DNA of 44,256 nt. Source: Dyella marensis. GTDB taxonomy: Bacteria > Pseudomonadota > Gammaproteobacteria > Xanthomonadales > Rhodanobacteraceae. The notes beneath the pieces were generated by a model, which saw only the letters and a program-made list of their open reading frames with translations, made no database searches and was not told the DNA's origin. The translations under genes and the position numbers were made by a program. Positions 35,305-44,006 of this stretch are shown here, in pieces. The DNA lies in the NCBI RefSeq assembly GCF_900112865.1, contig NZ_FONH01000026.1, forward strand, positions 1-44,256. Reading direction: 5' to 3'. Each line of letters starts with the position of its first letter. Positions within the stretch are counted from its first letter, which is position 1.

Positions 35305-35885
35305 AAGCCGTCACCCGCATCCATTCGCGTACCGCAGTCCTGGCCGACGAGAACATCGACACCGACCGCATCATTCCCGCGCGCTTTCTTACCACCACCG
35401 AGCGCGCCGGCCTGGGCAAGCTGTGCTTCAACGACTGGCGCTATCTGCCGGACGGCAGCGACAACCCGGCCTTCCCGCTGAACCAGCCGCAGGCCAAGGG
35501 CTGCGCGATCCTGGTCGCCGGGCGCAACTTCGGTTGCGGCTCCTCGCGCGAGCACGCGCCGTGGGCGCTGCTGGACTTTGGGATCCAGGCGGTGCTGTGC
35601 AGCGAGATCGCGGACATCTTCCGCAACAACGCGCTGAAGAACGGCCTGCTGGCCATCGTGGTGTCCGATGCCGAGCACCGCTGGCTGCTGGATCACCCCG
35701 GAACCGAGCTGAGCATCGACGTGGAAGGCCAGTACATCGCCCTGCCCGACGGCGGCCGCATTCCGTTCCAGCTCGAACCCTTCGCCCGCCACTGCCTGCT
35801 GAACGGCGTCGACCAGCTCGGCTACCTGCTGCAGCACGACGACGCCATCGCCCACTACGAACAGCATCTGGAGCAAGCCGCATGA
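35301..35885 (+). CDS. leuD: 3-isopropylmalate dehydratase small subunit
   Basis: The 194-residue LeuD partner supplies the swivelling domain of isopropylmalate isomerase. [14 protein letters not shown] near residue 17 and [17 protein letters not shown] near 74 are the family signatures. [12 protein letters not shown] follows. Its ATG overlaps the leuC stop and its stop overlaps the leuB ATG. Confidence 0.97.
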   Translation: MKAVTRIHSRTAVLADENIDTDRIIPARFLTTTERAGLGKLCFNDWRYLPDGSDNPAFPLNQPQAKGCAILVAGRNFGCGSSREHAPWALLDFGIQAVLCSEIADIFRNNALKNGLLAIVVSDAEHRWLLDHPGTELSIDVEGQYIALPDGGRIPFQLEPFARHCLLNGVDQLGYLLQHDDAIAHYEQHLEQAA

Positions 35886-36979
35886 AAGCCCGCATCGTCA
35901 CCCTGCCCGGCGACGGCGTCGGTCCGGAAGTCACCGCCGCCGCCGTCGCCGTGCTGGACGCCGTCGCCGCCCACTACGACCATACGTTCGACTACGAGCA
36001 ACACCTGATCGGCGGCTGCGCCATCGACGCCACCGGCGAACCGCTGCCGGCCGATGCTCTGGCCGCGTGCAAATCCGCCGATGCGGTGCTGCTGGGCGCA
36101 GTCGGCGGGCCGAAGTGGTCCGATCCGTCCGCGCCGGTGCGTCCCGAGCAGGGCCTGCTGGCGCTGCGCGCGGCGCTGGGCGTGTACGCCAACCTGCGTC
36201 CGCTGCAGGTGCATCCGGCGCTCACCGCGCTGTCGCCGCTGAAGGACGACAAGCTGCGCAACGTCGACGTGCTGTTCGTGCGCGAGCTCACCGGCGGCGC
36301 CTACTTCGGCGCCAAGACGCGCACCGTCGATACCGCCACCGACGAGTGCAAGTACACCGTGGTCGAAGTCGAGCGAGTGGTGCGCCGCGCCTTCGAGCTG
36401 GCGCGCGGCCGCCGCCACAAGGTCACCTCGGTGGACAAGGCCAACGTGCTGGAAACCTCGCGCCTGTGGCGCAGCACGGTGCAGCGCATCGCCGCCGACT
36501 ATCCGGACGTGAAGCTGGAGCACCAGCTGGTCGATTCGATGGCGATGCTGCTGCTGACCCAGCCGGCCAGCTACGACGTGGTGGTCACCGAGAACCTGTT
36601 CGGCGACATCCTCACCGACGAAGCCGCCGCCCTGGCCGGTTCGCTGGGCCTGCTGCCCTCCGCCTCGCTGGGCGAAGGCGCGCGCGGCCTGTACGAGCCG
36701 ATCCACGGTTCGGCGCCGGACATCGCCGGCAAGGGCGTGGCCAATCCGGTCGGCGCGATCCTCTCCGCGGCGATGCTGCTGCGCCATTCGCTGGGCCTGG
36801 AAGAAGAAGCCGGCGCAGTGGAAGCGGCGGTCGAGCACGTGCTGGAGCACGGCCCGCGCAGCCGCGACATCGGCGGCGACGCCGGCACCGCGGCGATCCG
36901 CGAAGCCGTGGTGGCCGCGCTGGACGAACACGTCGCCAACTCGGAAGCCTTTTTCAGCGGAGCGCGCGCGTGCGGCTGA
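35882..36979 (+). CDS. leuB: 3-isopropylmalate dehydrogenase
   Basis: The 365-residue NAD-dependent enzyme oxidises and decarboxylates 3-isopropylmalate. [10 protein letters not shown] opens the protein. [12 protein letters not shown] and [17 protein letters not shown] follow, then [25 protein letters not shown] and [15 protein letters not shown] carry the Lys and Asp of the active site, and [20 protein letters not shown] is the nucleotide-side block. It ends the leuA-ilvE-leuCDB coupled run. The next gene, ilvD, starts 195 bases later. Confidence 0.97.
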   Translation: MKARIVTLPGDGVGPEVTAAAVAVLDAVAAHYDHTFDYEQHLIGGCAIDATGEPLPADALAACKSADAVLLGAVGGPKWSDPSAPVRPEQGLLALRAALGVYANLRPLQVHPALTALSPLKDDKLRNVDVLFVRELTGGAYFGAKTRTVDTATDECKYTVVEVERVVRRAFELARGRRHKVTSVDKANVLETSRLWRSTVQRIAADYPDVKLEHQLVDSMAMLLLTQPASYDVVVTENLFGDILTDEAAALAGSLGLLPSASLGEGARGLYEPIHGSAPDIAGKGVANPVGAILSAAMLLRHSLGLEEEAGAVEAAVEHVLEHGPRSRDIGGDAGTAAIREAVVAALDEHVANSEAFFSGARACG

Positions 36980-37023
36980 GCCATGTCCCCATGGTTCGCG
37001 CCAGCGCGGCCTCCGTGCCGTCT

Positions 37024-37127
37024 GCTTCCCCCTGCGTGCAGCGGGATATGAGGGCGTCGCTCACTCCGCCCCGGGTGAACGCCACTCCCCGCGCCCTGTC
37101 CCGCGTGCCCCTGCGCGCAGGGGGAGC
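37024..37127. repeat. Imperfect inverted repeat between leuB and ilvD
   Basis: GCTTCCCCCTGCGTGCAG at 37024-37041 and CTGCGCGCAGGGGGAGC at 37111-37127 are near-perfect reverse complements. The interior holds GGGATATGAGGGCGTCGCTCAC. It looks like a third type of dispersed intergenic element. No promoter is obvious in this 195-base gap, so ilvD may depend on read-through. Confidence 0.6.
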
Positions 37128-37174
37128 AACCCATCGCAGCCACCGATGTACCGCAACCCGGAGTTTGTCTTTCC

Positions 37175-38881
37175 ATGCGCAGTGACCTCATCAAGACCGG
37201 CGCCGACCGCGCCCCCGCGCGCGCGATGCTGCGCGCCACCGGGCTGGACGACGGCGCCATCGCCAAGCCGCTGGTGGCGGTGGTGCATACCTGGTCCAAC
37301 GTCAGCCCCTGCAACCTCAACCTGCGCGAGCTGGCCGAACAGGTGGCCGAAGGCATCCGCGCCGCCGGCGGCACGCCGATCGAGTTCAACACCATCGCCG
37401 TCACCGACGGCATTGCCATGGGCACGCCCGGCATGCGCGCCTCGCTGATCAGCCGCGAGGTGATCACCGACTCGATCGAGCTGGCCGTCGACGGCCACTG
37501 CCTGGACGCGATGGTGGTGCTGTGCGGCTGCGACAAGACCATCCCCGCCGCCGCGATGGCGATGGCGCGCCTGGATATCCCTGCAGTCGCGCTGTACGGC
37601 GGCACCATCGCGCACGGCACGCACGATGCGCATCCGATCACCATCCAGCAGGTGTTCGAGGCGGTCGGCGCGCATGGCGCCGGCAAGATCGACGACGCCG
37701 AGCTGGCTGCGGTCGAGCGCGATGCCTGCCCGGGCGCCGGTGCCTGCGGCGGCCAGTTCACCGCCAACACCATGGCGATGGTGCTGACCACGCTGGGCCT
37801 GTCGCCGATGGGTTTCAACGACATTCCCGCCACGCATCCGGCCAAGGCCGCGGCGGCACGCCGCTGCGGCGAGCTGGTGATGGATTGCCTGCGCGAGCAG
37901 CGCACGCCGCGCGCGCTGATCAATCGCACCTCGCTGCGCAACGCCGCGCGCATGGTCGCCGCCACCGCCGGCTCCACCAACGCAGTGCTGCATCTGCTGG
38001 CAATCGCGCGCGAAGCCGGTGCGCCGTGGACGCTGGAAGATTTCGAGCCGGCCTCCAAGCACACGCCGGTGATCGCCGACCTGCTGCCGGGCGGCCGCTA
38101 TACCGCGGTGGAAATGTTCGGCGCCGGCGGCGCCGCGCGCGTGGCGCAGGAACTGATCGCCGCCGGCATGCTGGACGACGTTCCGACCGTCACCGGCCGC
38201 AGCCTGTTCGAGGAAGCCGCGGCGGCGCCGCGCGCGGAGCAGCAGGACGTGATCCTGCCGGTCGGCCAGCCGCTGAAGCCGCGCGGCGGCTATTCGATCC
38301 TGTACGGCAACCTCGCGCCGGAAGGCTGCATCCTCAAGCTTGCCGGCAAGGGCGCCACCCATTTCGAAGGCACCGCCCGCGTGTTCGAAAGCGAGGAGCA
38401 GGCCTTCGCCGCCGTGCAGCAGGGCCGCATCGCCAAGGGCGACGTGATCGTGATCCGCAACGAAGGTCCGGCCGGCGGCCCGGGCATGCGCGAGATGCTC
38501 GGCGTCACCGCCGCGCTGATCGGCCGCGGCCTGGGCGACGACGTTGCGCTGATCACCGACGGCCGCTTCTCCGGCGCCACCCACGGCTTCATGGTCGGCC
38601 ACATGGCGCCGGAAGCGGTGCGCGGCGGCCCGATCGCGTTGCTGCGCGACGGCGACCGCATCCGCATCGATGCCGGCCTGCGCGAAATCGCCACCGACGC
38701 CGATCTGGCCGAGCGCCGCCAGCACTGGACGCCACCCGCACCCAAGGTCACCACCGGCGCGCTGGCCAAGTACGCGCGCCTGGTCGGCTCCGCTTCCGAC
38801 GGCGCCAATACGCACCCCGAAACATCCGTCGCTACCCCCAAACACGTCCAAGTCACCGCTACCGAAGGAGTCACCGCATGA
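37175..38881 (+). CDS. ilvD: Dihydroxy-acid dehydratase
   Basis: The 568-residue enzyme dehydrates dihydroxyisovalerate and its methyl analogue for valine and isoleucine. [37 protein letters not shown] and [18 protein letters not shown] supply cysteines at about 46, 119 and 191, the usual iron-sulfur ligands. It is shorter than E. coli IlvD (about 616). The WSNVSPCN form, instead of E. coli SFTQFVPGH, marks the other main subfamily, thought to carry a [2Fe-2S] cluster. GGAG lies about 11 bases before the ATG. It overlaps ilvC by 4 bases. The last 25 residues are Thr/Val-rich and unlike the rest. Confidence 0.95.
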   Translation: MRSDLIKTGADRAPARAMLRATGLDDGAIAKPLVAVVHTWSNVSPCNLNLRELAEQVAEGIRAAGGTPIEFNTIAVTDGIAMGTPGMRASLISREVITDSIELAVDGHCLDAMVVLCGCDKTIPAAAMAMARLDIPAVALYGGTIAHGTHDAHPITIQQVFEAVGAHGAGKIDDAELAAVERDACPGAGACGGQFTANTMAMVLTTLGLSPMGFNDIPATHPAKAAAARRCGELVMDCLREQRTPRALINRTSLRNAARMVAATAGSTNAVLHLLAIAREAGAPWTLEDFEPASKHTPVIADLLPGGRYTAVEMFGAGGAARVAQELIAAGMLDDVPTVTGRSLFEEAAAAPRAEQQDVILPVGQPLKPRGGYSILYGNLAPEGCILKLAGKGATHFEGTARVFESEEQAFAAVQQGRIAKGDVIVIRNEGPAGGPGMREMLGVTAALIGRGLGDDVALITDGRFSGATHGFMVGHMAPEAVRGGPIALLRDGDRIRIDAGLREIATDADLAERRQHWTPPAPKVTTGALAKYARLVGSASDGANTHPETSVATPKHVQVTATEGVTA

Positions 38882-39897
38882 GCAGCACCACTTCCAACCC
38901 GACGCTGGCCAACGCCCGCATCGCCGTGCTCGGCTACGGCAGCCAGGGCCGCGCGCACGCCCTCAACCTGCGCGACTCCGGCCTGGACGTCGTGGTCGGC
39001 CTGCGCAAGGGCGGCCCCTCGTGGGAACGCGCCAGCGCGGAAGGCTTCACCGTGGCCGAGCCGGGCGAAGCCGTGCGCGGCGCCGACCTGGTCGCCGTGC
39101 TGACGCCCGACATGGTGCAGCCGGCGCTGTACAAGGAATCGATCGAGCCGAACATCAAGGCCGGCGCCGCGCTGCTGTTCGCGCACGGCTTCAACGTGCA
39201 CTTCAAGCAGATCGCCCCGCGCGAGGACATCGACGTGATCCTGGTCGCGCCGAAGGGTCCGGGCGCGCTGGTGCGCCGCGAGTACGAGATCGGCCGCGGC
39301 GTGCCCAGCATCTGGGCGATCCACCAGGACGTCACCGGCCAGGCCGAGGCCAAGGCCAAGGCCTATGCCGACGGCATCGGCGGCGGCCGCGCGCTGCTGA
39401 TCAAGACCGACTTCAAGGAAGAGACCGAGACGGATCTGTTCGGCGAACAGGCCGTGCTGTGCGGCGGCGCCAGCTCGCTGGTGCAGGCCGGTTTCGAGAC
39501 CCTGGTGGAAGCCGGCTACCAGCCGGAGATCGCCTACTACGAAGTGCTGCACGAGCTGAAGCTGATCGTGGACCTGTTCTACGAAGGCGGCATCGCGCGC
39601 ATGCTGGAATTCGTCTCCGAGACCGCGCAGTACGGCGACTACGTCAGCGGCCCGCGGGTGATCGACGCCGGTACCAAGGCGCGCATGAAGGATGTGCTGA
39701 CCGATATCCAGGACGGCACCTTCGCGCGCAACTGGATCGCCGAGTACCAGGCCGGCCTGCCCAACTACAAGCGCTTCAAGCAGGCGGACCTGGAGCATCC
39801 GATCGAGCAGGTCGGCGCCAAGCTGCGCGCGCGCATGTCCTGGCTGCAGGCGGGTGCCGCCAAGGCGGCCGGCGAGCCGCTGAAGAAGGTGGGCTGA
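38878..39897 (+). CDS. ilvC: Ketol-acid reductoisomerase, class I
   Basis: The 339-residue NADPH-dependent enzyme makes dihydroxyisovalerate and dihydroxymethylvalerate from acetohydroxy acids. [19 protein letters not shown] is the Rossmann motif near residue 15, and the following LRKGGPSW loop suits [33 protein letters not shown] and the knotted C-terminal domain ([20 protein letters not shown]) give the metal-binding acids. It is the short form, as in Xanthomonas, not the long E. coli type. It is coupled to ilvD; 212 bases separate it from ilvG. Confidence 0.97.
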   Translation: MSSTTSNPTLANARIAVLGYGSQGRAHALNLRDSGLDVVVGLRKGGPSWERASAEGFTVAEPGEAVRGADLVAVLTPDMVQPALYKESIEPNIKAGAALLFAHGFNVHFKQIAPREDIDVILVAPKGPGALVRREYEIGRGVPSIWAIHQDVTGQAEAKAKAYADGIGGGRALLIKTDFKEETETDLFGEQAVLCGGASSLVQAGFETLVEAGYQPEIAYYEVLHELKLIVDLFYEGGIARMLEFVSETAQYGDYVSGPRVIDAGTKARMKDVLTDIQDGTFARNWIAEYQAGLPNYKRFKQADLEHPIEQVGAKLRARMSWLQAGAAKAAGEPLKKVG

Positions 39898-39934
39898 GCC
39901 AGCTCGCGCTTAGTACCTCAAGCTCACGGCGTAC

Positions 39935-40055
39935 CCCCTTCTCCCTCCGGGAGAAGGTGCCGGCAGGCGGATGAGGGTTCGGCCGGAGCGGTGCACATCA
40001 TTCTTGCGCTCCGCCCGTACCCTCACCCCAACCCCTCTCCCGAAGGGAGAGGGGC
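39935..40055. repeat. CCCCTCTCCC/GGGAGAGGGG repeat element, simple copy 2 (reverse orientation)
   Basis: It is the same family as 26137 and 43818 but inverted. The CCCCTCTCCC/GGGAGAGGGG stem is at 40032-40054, and the opposite end is CTTCTCCCTCCGGGAGAAG near 39939. It lacks the nested insert found in the other two copies and therefore shows the original element. It fills most of the ilvC-ilvG gap. Confidence 0.8.
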
Positions 40056-40109
40056 TTTACCTCGCCATCCTGCGGGCGCGAGGCTCAATCCAAAGGAACC
40101 CGCTTCACC

Positions 40110-41987
40110 ATGAACGCGCTGCTGCCGCACACCTACGACGCTGTCCCCGAAGACGACGCCACCCATCCCCTCAATGCGTTGCGCATGAGCGGCGCCGAGG
40201 TGGTGGTACAGGTACTGGCCGACGAGGGCGTGGACGTGCTGTTCGGCTATTCGGGCGGCGCCATCCTGCCGGTGTACGACGCGGTGTTCCGCTACAACGC
40301 CACGCATATCGGGCCCAGCGGCGGCGAGCCGATGCCGCTGATCGTGCCGGCCAACGAGCAGGGCGCGGGCTTCATGGCGGCCGGCTACGCACGTGCCTCG
40401 GGCAAGGTCGGCGTGGCCATCGTCACCTCGGGCCCCGGCGCCACCAACATGGTGACGCCGGTGCGCGACTCGATGTCCGATTCGGTGCCGATGGTAGTGC
40501 TGTGCGGCCAGGTGCCGACCACCGCGATCGGTTCGGATGCGTTCCAGGAAGCGCCGATCGCCAACATCATGAGCGCCTGCGCCAAGCATGTGTTCCTGGT
40601 CACCGACGCCGAGAAGCTGGAAGCCACCCTGCGCACCGCGTTCGAGATCGCGCGCAGCGGCCGGCCCGGGCCGGTGGTGGTGGATATCCCCAAGGATGTA
40701 CAGAACACCCTGCTGCCGTTCCACGGCGAGGGCCTGCTGCCGATGCCCGGCTATCGCGCGCGGCTGCAGCGGCTGGAGCAATCCACCCTGGACGACGCGC
40801 AATGCGTGGCCTTCTTCGAGGCACTGGCACAGTCCAAACGTCCGCTGATCTACGCCGGCGGCGGCACCATCGCCTCCGGCGCTTCCCATGAGTTGCGCGC
40901 CTTCGTCGCCGACTACGGCCTGCCCGTCACCACCACCCTGATGGGCCTGGGCGCTTACGACACCACCGAGCCGCTGGCCCTGCACATGCTGGGCATGCAC
41001 GGTACGGCCTATGCCAACTACGCGGTGGAGGATTGCGACTTCCTGTTCACGCTGGGCGCGCGCTTCGACGACCGCGTGGCGGGTGTGCCGGACAAGTTCG
41101 CGCCGCAGGCGAAGTTCATCGCGCAGATCGACATCGACCCGGCCGAGATCGGCAAGGTCAAGAGCGTCGACTGGCACCATACGGGCGACCTGACGCGCAC
41201 GCTTGCGCAGCTGCGCGCCTGGGGCGAACGCCACGGCTGGCGCGAGCAGCTGTCCGCACGCTATGCACCCTGGCATCGCCACGTGGCGGAACTGAAACAG
41301 GTGCACGCGCTGGACTACGACCGCGCCAGCCCGCTGATCCAGCCCTATGCGGTGATCGAGGAGATCAACCGCCATACGCAAGGCCACGCAGTGATCAGCA
41401 CCGGCGTCGGCCAGCACCAGATGTGGGCGGCGCAGTATTTCGACTTCCGCGAGCCGCGCCATTGGCTCAGCTCCGGCTCGATGGGCACCATGGGCTTCGG
41501 CCTGCCCGCGGCGATCGGCGCGCAGTTCGCGCGGCCTGGCGCGGTGGTGATCGATATCGACGGCGACGCCAGCATCCGCATGAACCTGGGCGAGCTGGAA
41601 ACCGTCACCACTTACGGCCTGCCGGTCAAAGTCGTCGTGCTCAACAACATCGGCGACGGCATGGTGCGGCAGTGGCAGAAGCTGTTCTTCCGCGGCCGCT
41701 TCGCTTCCTCCGACAAGAGCCTGCACCGCAAGGACTTCATCAAGGCCGCGCAGGCCGACGGTTTCGAGTGGGCACGCCGCCTGGAGCGCAGGGAAGAACT
41801 GGCGGCCACCATCGCCGACTTCCTCGCCCACCCGGGCCCGGCCTTCCTGGAGGTGATGATCGACCCGGATGCCGGCGTGTATCCGATGGTCGGCCCCGGC
41901 GCCACTTACGCGCAGATGATTACCGGCGATCACATCGCCTCGCGCCAGGCCGTGCAGGCCGACGGCGCCGCCAGCGACATGTTCTGA
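40110..41987 (+). CDS. ilvG: Acetolactate synthase large subunit
   Basis: The 625-residue ThDP enzyme makes acetolactate and acetohydroxybutyrate. FGYSGGAILPVYDAVF near residue 45 and NEQGAGFMAAGYARA supply the catalytic Glu. TSGPGATNMVTPVRD and GRPGPVVVDIPKDVQ follow. The ThDP-binding block reads DIDGDASIRMN...VVLNN, with GDA where the family normally has GDG. GDGMVRQWQKLFF then follows. It is longer than usual, with about 25 extra N-terminal residues and a longer C terminus. AAGGA lies 12 bases before the ATG. The small subunit gene starts 11 bases after its stop. Confidence 0.94.
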   Translation: MNALLPHTYDAVPEDDATHPLNALRMSGAEVVVQVLADEGVDVLFGYSGGAILPVYDAVFRYNATHIGPSGGEPMPLIVPANEQGAGFMAAGYARASGKVGVAIVTSGPGATNMVTPVRDSMSDSVPMVVLCGQVPTTAIGSDAFQEAPIANIMSACAKHVFLVTDAEKLEATLRTAFEIARSGRPGPVVVDIPKDVQNTLLPFHGEGLLPMPGYRARLQRLEQSTLDDAQCVAFFEALAQSKRPLIYAGGGTIASGASHELRAFVADYGLPVTTTLMGLGAYDTTEPLALHMLGMHGTAYANYAVEDCDFLFTLGARFDDRVAGVPDKFAPQAKFIAQIDIDPAEIGKVKSVDWHHTGDLTRTLAQLRAWGERHGWREQLSARYAPWHRHVAELKQVHALDYDRASPLIQPYAVIEEINRHTQGHAVISTGVGQHQMWAAQYFDFREPRHWLSSGSMGTMGFGLPAAIGAQFARPGAVVIDIDGDASIRMNLGELETVTTYGLPVKVVVLNNIGDGMVRQWQKLFFRGRFASSDKSLHRKDFIKAAQADGFEWARRLERREELAATIADFLAHPGPAFLEVMIDPDAGVYPMVGPGATYAQMITGDHIASRQAVQADGAASDMF

Positions 41988-41998
41988 TCGAGAGACTC

Positions 41999-42247
41999 AT
42001 GAAACACACGCTTTCCATCCTGCTGCAGAACGAAGCCGGCGCCCTGGTGCGCGTGGCCGGGTTGTTTTCCGCGCGCGGTTTCAATATCGACTCGCTCACC
42101 GTGGCCGCCACGCAAGACCCGGCCGTCTCGCAACTGACCCTGGTGATGCACGGCGCCGACGAGGCGGTGGACCAGCTGATCAAGCAGACGCGCAAGCTGG
42201 TGGACGTGATCGAGGTCAGCCATCCCGCCGCGGAAGCGCTGCAGTGA
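41999..42247 (+). CDS. ilvM: Acetolactate synthase small (regulatory) subunit, single ACT domain
   Basis: The 82-residue protein is one ACT domain: HTLSILLQNEAGALVRVAGL, FSARGFNIDSLTVAAT and SQLTLVMHGADEAVDQLIKQ. Its sequence resembles the N-terminal half of IlvH, but its length is that of IlvM. It should bind IlvG and tune its activity. CGAGAG lies just upstream. The gene overlaps the ilvA GTG start by 4 bases (GTGA). Confidence 0.92.
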   Translation: MKHTLSILLQNEAGALVRVAGLFSARGFNIDSLTVAATQDPAVSQLTLVMHGADEAVDQLIKQTRKLVDVIEVSHPAAEALQ

Positions 42248-43815
42248 ACGCGGTGGCCGCGCACCGGCCGCCGACGGAAGAAGCGGACCACGACCTGCTG
42301 CGCCGCACGCTGGCGGCGCGGGTCTACGAGGTGGCGCGGGAGACCGCACTGGAATCGGCGCCGCTGCTGTCGGCACGGCTCGGCCAGCGCGTGCTGCTCA
42401 AGCGCGAAGACCAGCAGCCGGTGTTCTCCTTCAAGCTGCGCGGCGCCTACAACAAGATGGTCGGGCTCGACGCGGCGCAACGCGCGCGCGGCGTGATCGC
42501 CGCTTCCGCCGGCAACCATGCGCAGGGCGTGGCGCTGGCGGCGGCGAAGCTGGGCCTGCGCGCCGTGATCGTGATGCCGGTGACCGCGCCGCAGGTAAAG
42601 ATCGATGCGGTGCGCCGCCTCGGCGGCGCCTGGGTCGAGGTGGTGCTGGCCGGGGATTCGTACAGCGATGCGCAGGCCGAGGCCGCGCGGCTCGAACAAC
42701 AGCACGGCTACACCTTCGTGCATCCCTTCGACGACCCCGCCGTGATCGCCGGCCAGGCCACCGTGGGCATGGAAATCCTGCGCCAGCATCCGGGCCCGCT
42801 GCATGCGGTGTTCGTGCCGGTGGGCGGCGGCGGCCTGCTCGCCGGCGTGGCGGCCTATATCAAGGCGCTGCGGCCCGAGGTGAAGGTGATTGGCGTGCAG
42901 ACCGTCGACTCCGACGCGATGGCGCAGTCGCTGGAGCAAGGCGAACGCGTGACGCTGGACGAGGTGGGCCTGTTCGCCGACGGCACCGCGGTCAAGCGCG
43001 TGGGCGCGGAAACCTTCGCGCTGTGCCAGCGCCATGTCGACGCCATGCTGCGCGTCGATACCGACGCCATCTGTGCGGCGATCCGCGACGTCTTCCAGGA
43101 AACCCGCAGCGTGCCGGAGCCCTCCGGCGCGCTGGCCCTGGCGGGGCTCAAGCAGTACGCGGCCACGCACCAGCTCGACGACGCCACCCTGGTCGCCATC
43201 GTCTCCGGCGCCAACCTCAACTTCGACCGCCTGCGCTTCGTGGCCGAGCGCGCCGAAGTGGGCGAGCAGCGCGAGGCGGTGTTCGCCGTGACCATCCCGG
43301 AAGAACGCGGCAGCTTCCGCCGCTTCTGCGCGACGCTGGGCCAGCGCTCGATCACCGAATTCAACTACCGCATCGGCGATGCGGCCAGCGCGCATATCTT
43401 CGTCGGCATCCAGATCCGCCAGCGCGACGAGCGCGAGGCGCTGACCGCCGCTTTCGCCGCGGAAGGCTTCGGCGTGCTGGATCTCACCGACGACGAGCTG
43501 GCCAAGCTGCACCTGCGCCACATGATCGGCGGCCGCTCCCCGCTGGCCCACGACGAGCTGCTGTACCGCTTCGAGTTTCCCGAGCGCCCCGGCGCGCTGA
43601 CCCGCTTCCTCGGCCATATGCACCCGGACTGGAACATCAGCCTGTTCCATTACCGCAACCATGGCGCGGACTACGGCCGCATCCTGGTCGGCATCCAGGT
43701 GCCGGCCGGCGAGCGCGCGATGTTCGAGCAGTTCCTGGCCCAGCTGGGCTACCCCTGCCGCGACGAAAGCGGCAACCCCGCCTACCGCCTGCTCCTGCGC
43801 GAAGCCTCGCCCTGA
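42244..43815 (+). CDS. ilvA: Threonine deaminase, biosynthetic, with two ACT-like domains
   Basis: The 523-residue PLP enzyme converts threonine to 2-oxobutyrate, the entry to isoleucine. QPVFSFKLRGAYNKM holds the PLP Lys at about 64. SAGNHAQGVALAAAKLGL and PVGGGGLLAGVAAY follow. From about residue 340, two ACT-like regulatory segments are visible (REAVFAVTIPEERGSFRRF and LLYRFEFPERPGALTRFL), as in feedback-inhibited IlvA. It starts with GTG overlapping the ilvM stop. The last residues run to a repeat hairpin that begins 3 bases after the stop. Confidence 0.96.
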   Translation: MNAVAAHRPPTEEADHDLLRRTLAARVYEVARETALESAPLLSARLGQRVLLKREDQQPVFSFKLRGAYNKMVGLDAAQRARGVIAASAGNHAQGVALAAAKLGLRAVIVMPVTAPQVKIDAVRRLGGAWVEVVLAGDSYSDAQAEAARLEQQHGYTFVHPFDDPAVIAGQATVGMEILRQHPGPLHAVFVPVGGGGLLAGVAAYIKALRPEVKVIGVQTVDSDAMAQSLEQGERVTLDEVGLFADGTAVKRVGAETFALCQRHVDAMLRVDTDAICAAIRDVFQETRSVPEPSGALALAGLKQYAATHQLDDATLVAIVSGANLNFDRLRFVAERAEVGEQREAVFAVTIPEERGSFRRFCATLGQRSITEFNYRIGDAASAHIFVGIQIRQRDEREALTAAFAAEGFGVLDLTDDELAKLHLRHMIGGRSPLAHDELLYRFEFPERPGALTRFLGHMHPDWNISLFHYRNHGADYGRILVGIQVPAGERAMFEQFLAQLGYPCRDESGNPAYRLLLREASP

Positions 43816-43817
43816 AG

Positions 43818-44006
43818 CCCCTCTCCCCTCGGGAGAGGGGTTGGGGTGAGGGTACGGGCGGAGCGCAAGAGTGACGTGCATCGCTCCGGCCGAACCCTCA
43901 TCCACCTGCCGGCACCTTCCTCGCTCCTCAGAGCCGCGCACATCCATGTGCGCTCCCCGCGTGCTCTCCCACGGGGACTACCTTCGGGTCGCCGGAGGGA
44001 GAAGGG
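43818..44006. repeat. CCCCTCTCCC/GGGAGAGGGG repeat element, composite copy 3
   Basis: A perfect 10-bp stem (43818-43827 with 43831-43840) follows the ilvA stop and may terminate the cluster transcript. GGTACGGGCGGAGCGCAAG, CCCTCATCC and CACCTTC follow in the family order. An insert like that of copy 1 then follows, including the palindrome GCGCACATCCATGTGCGC at 43936-43953. The element closes with GGAGGGAGAAGG near 43995-44006. Confidence 0.8.
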
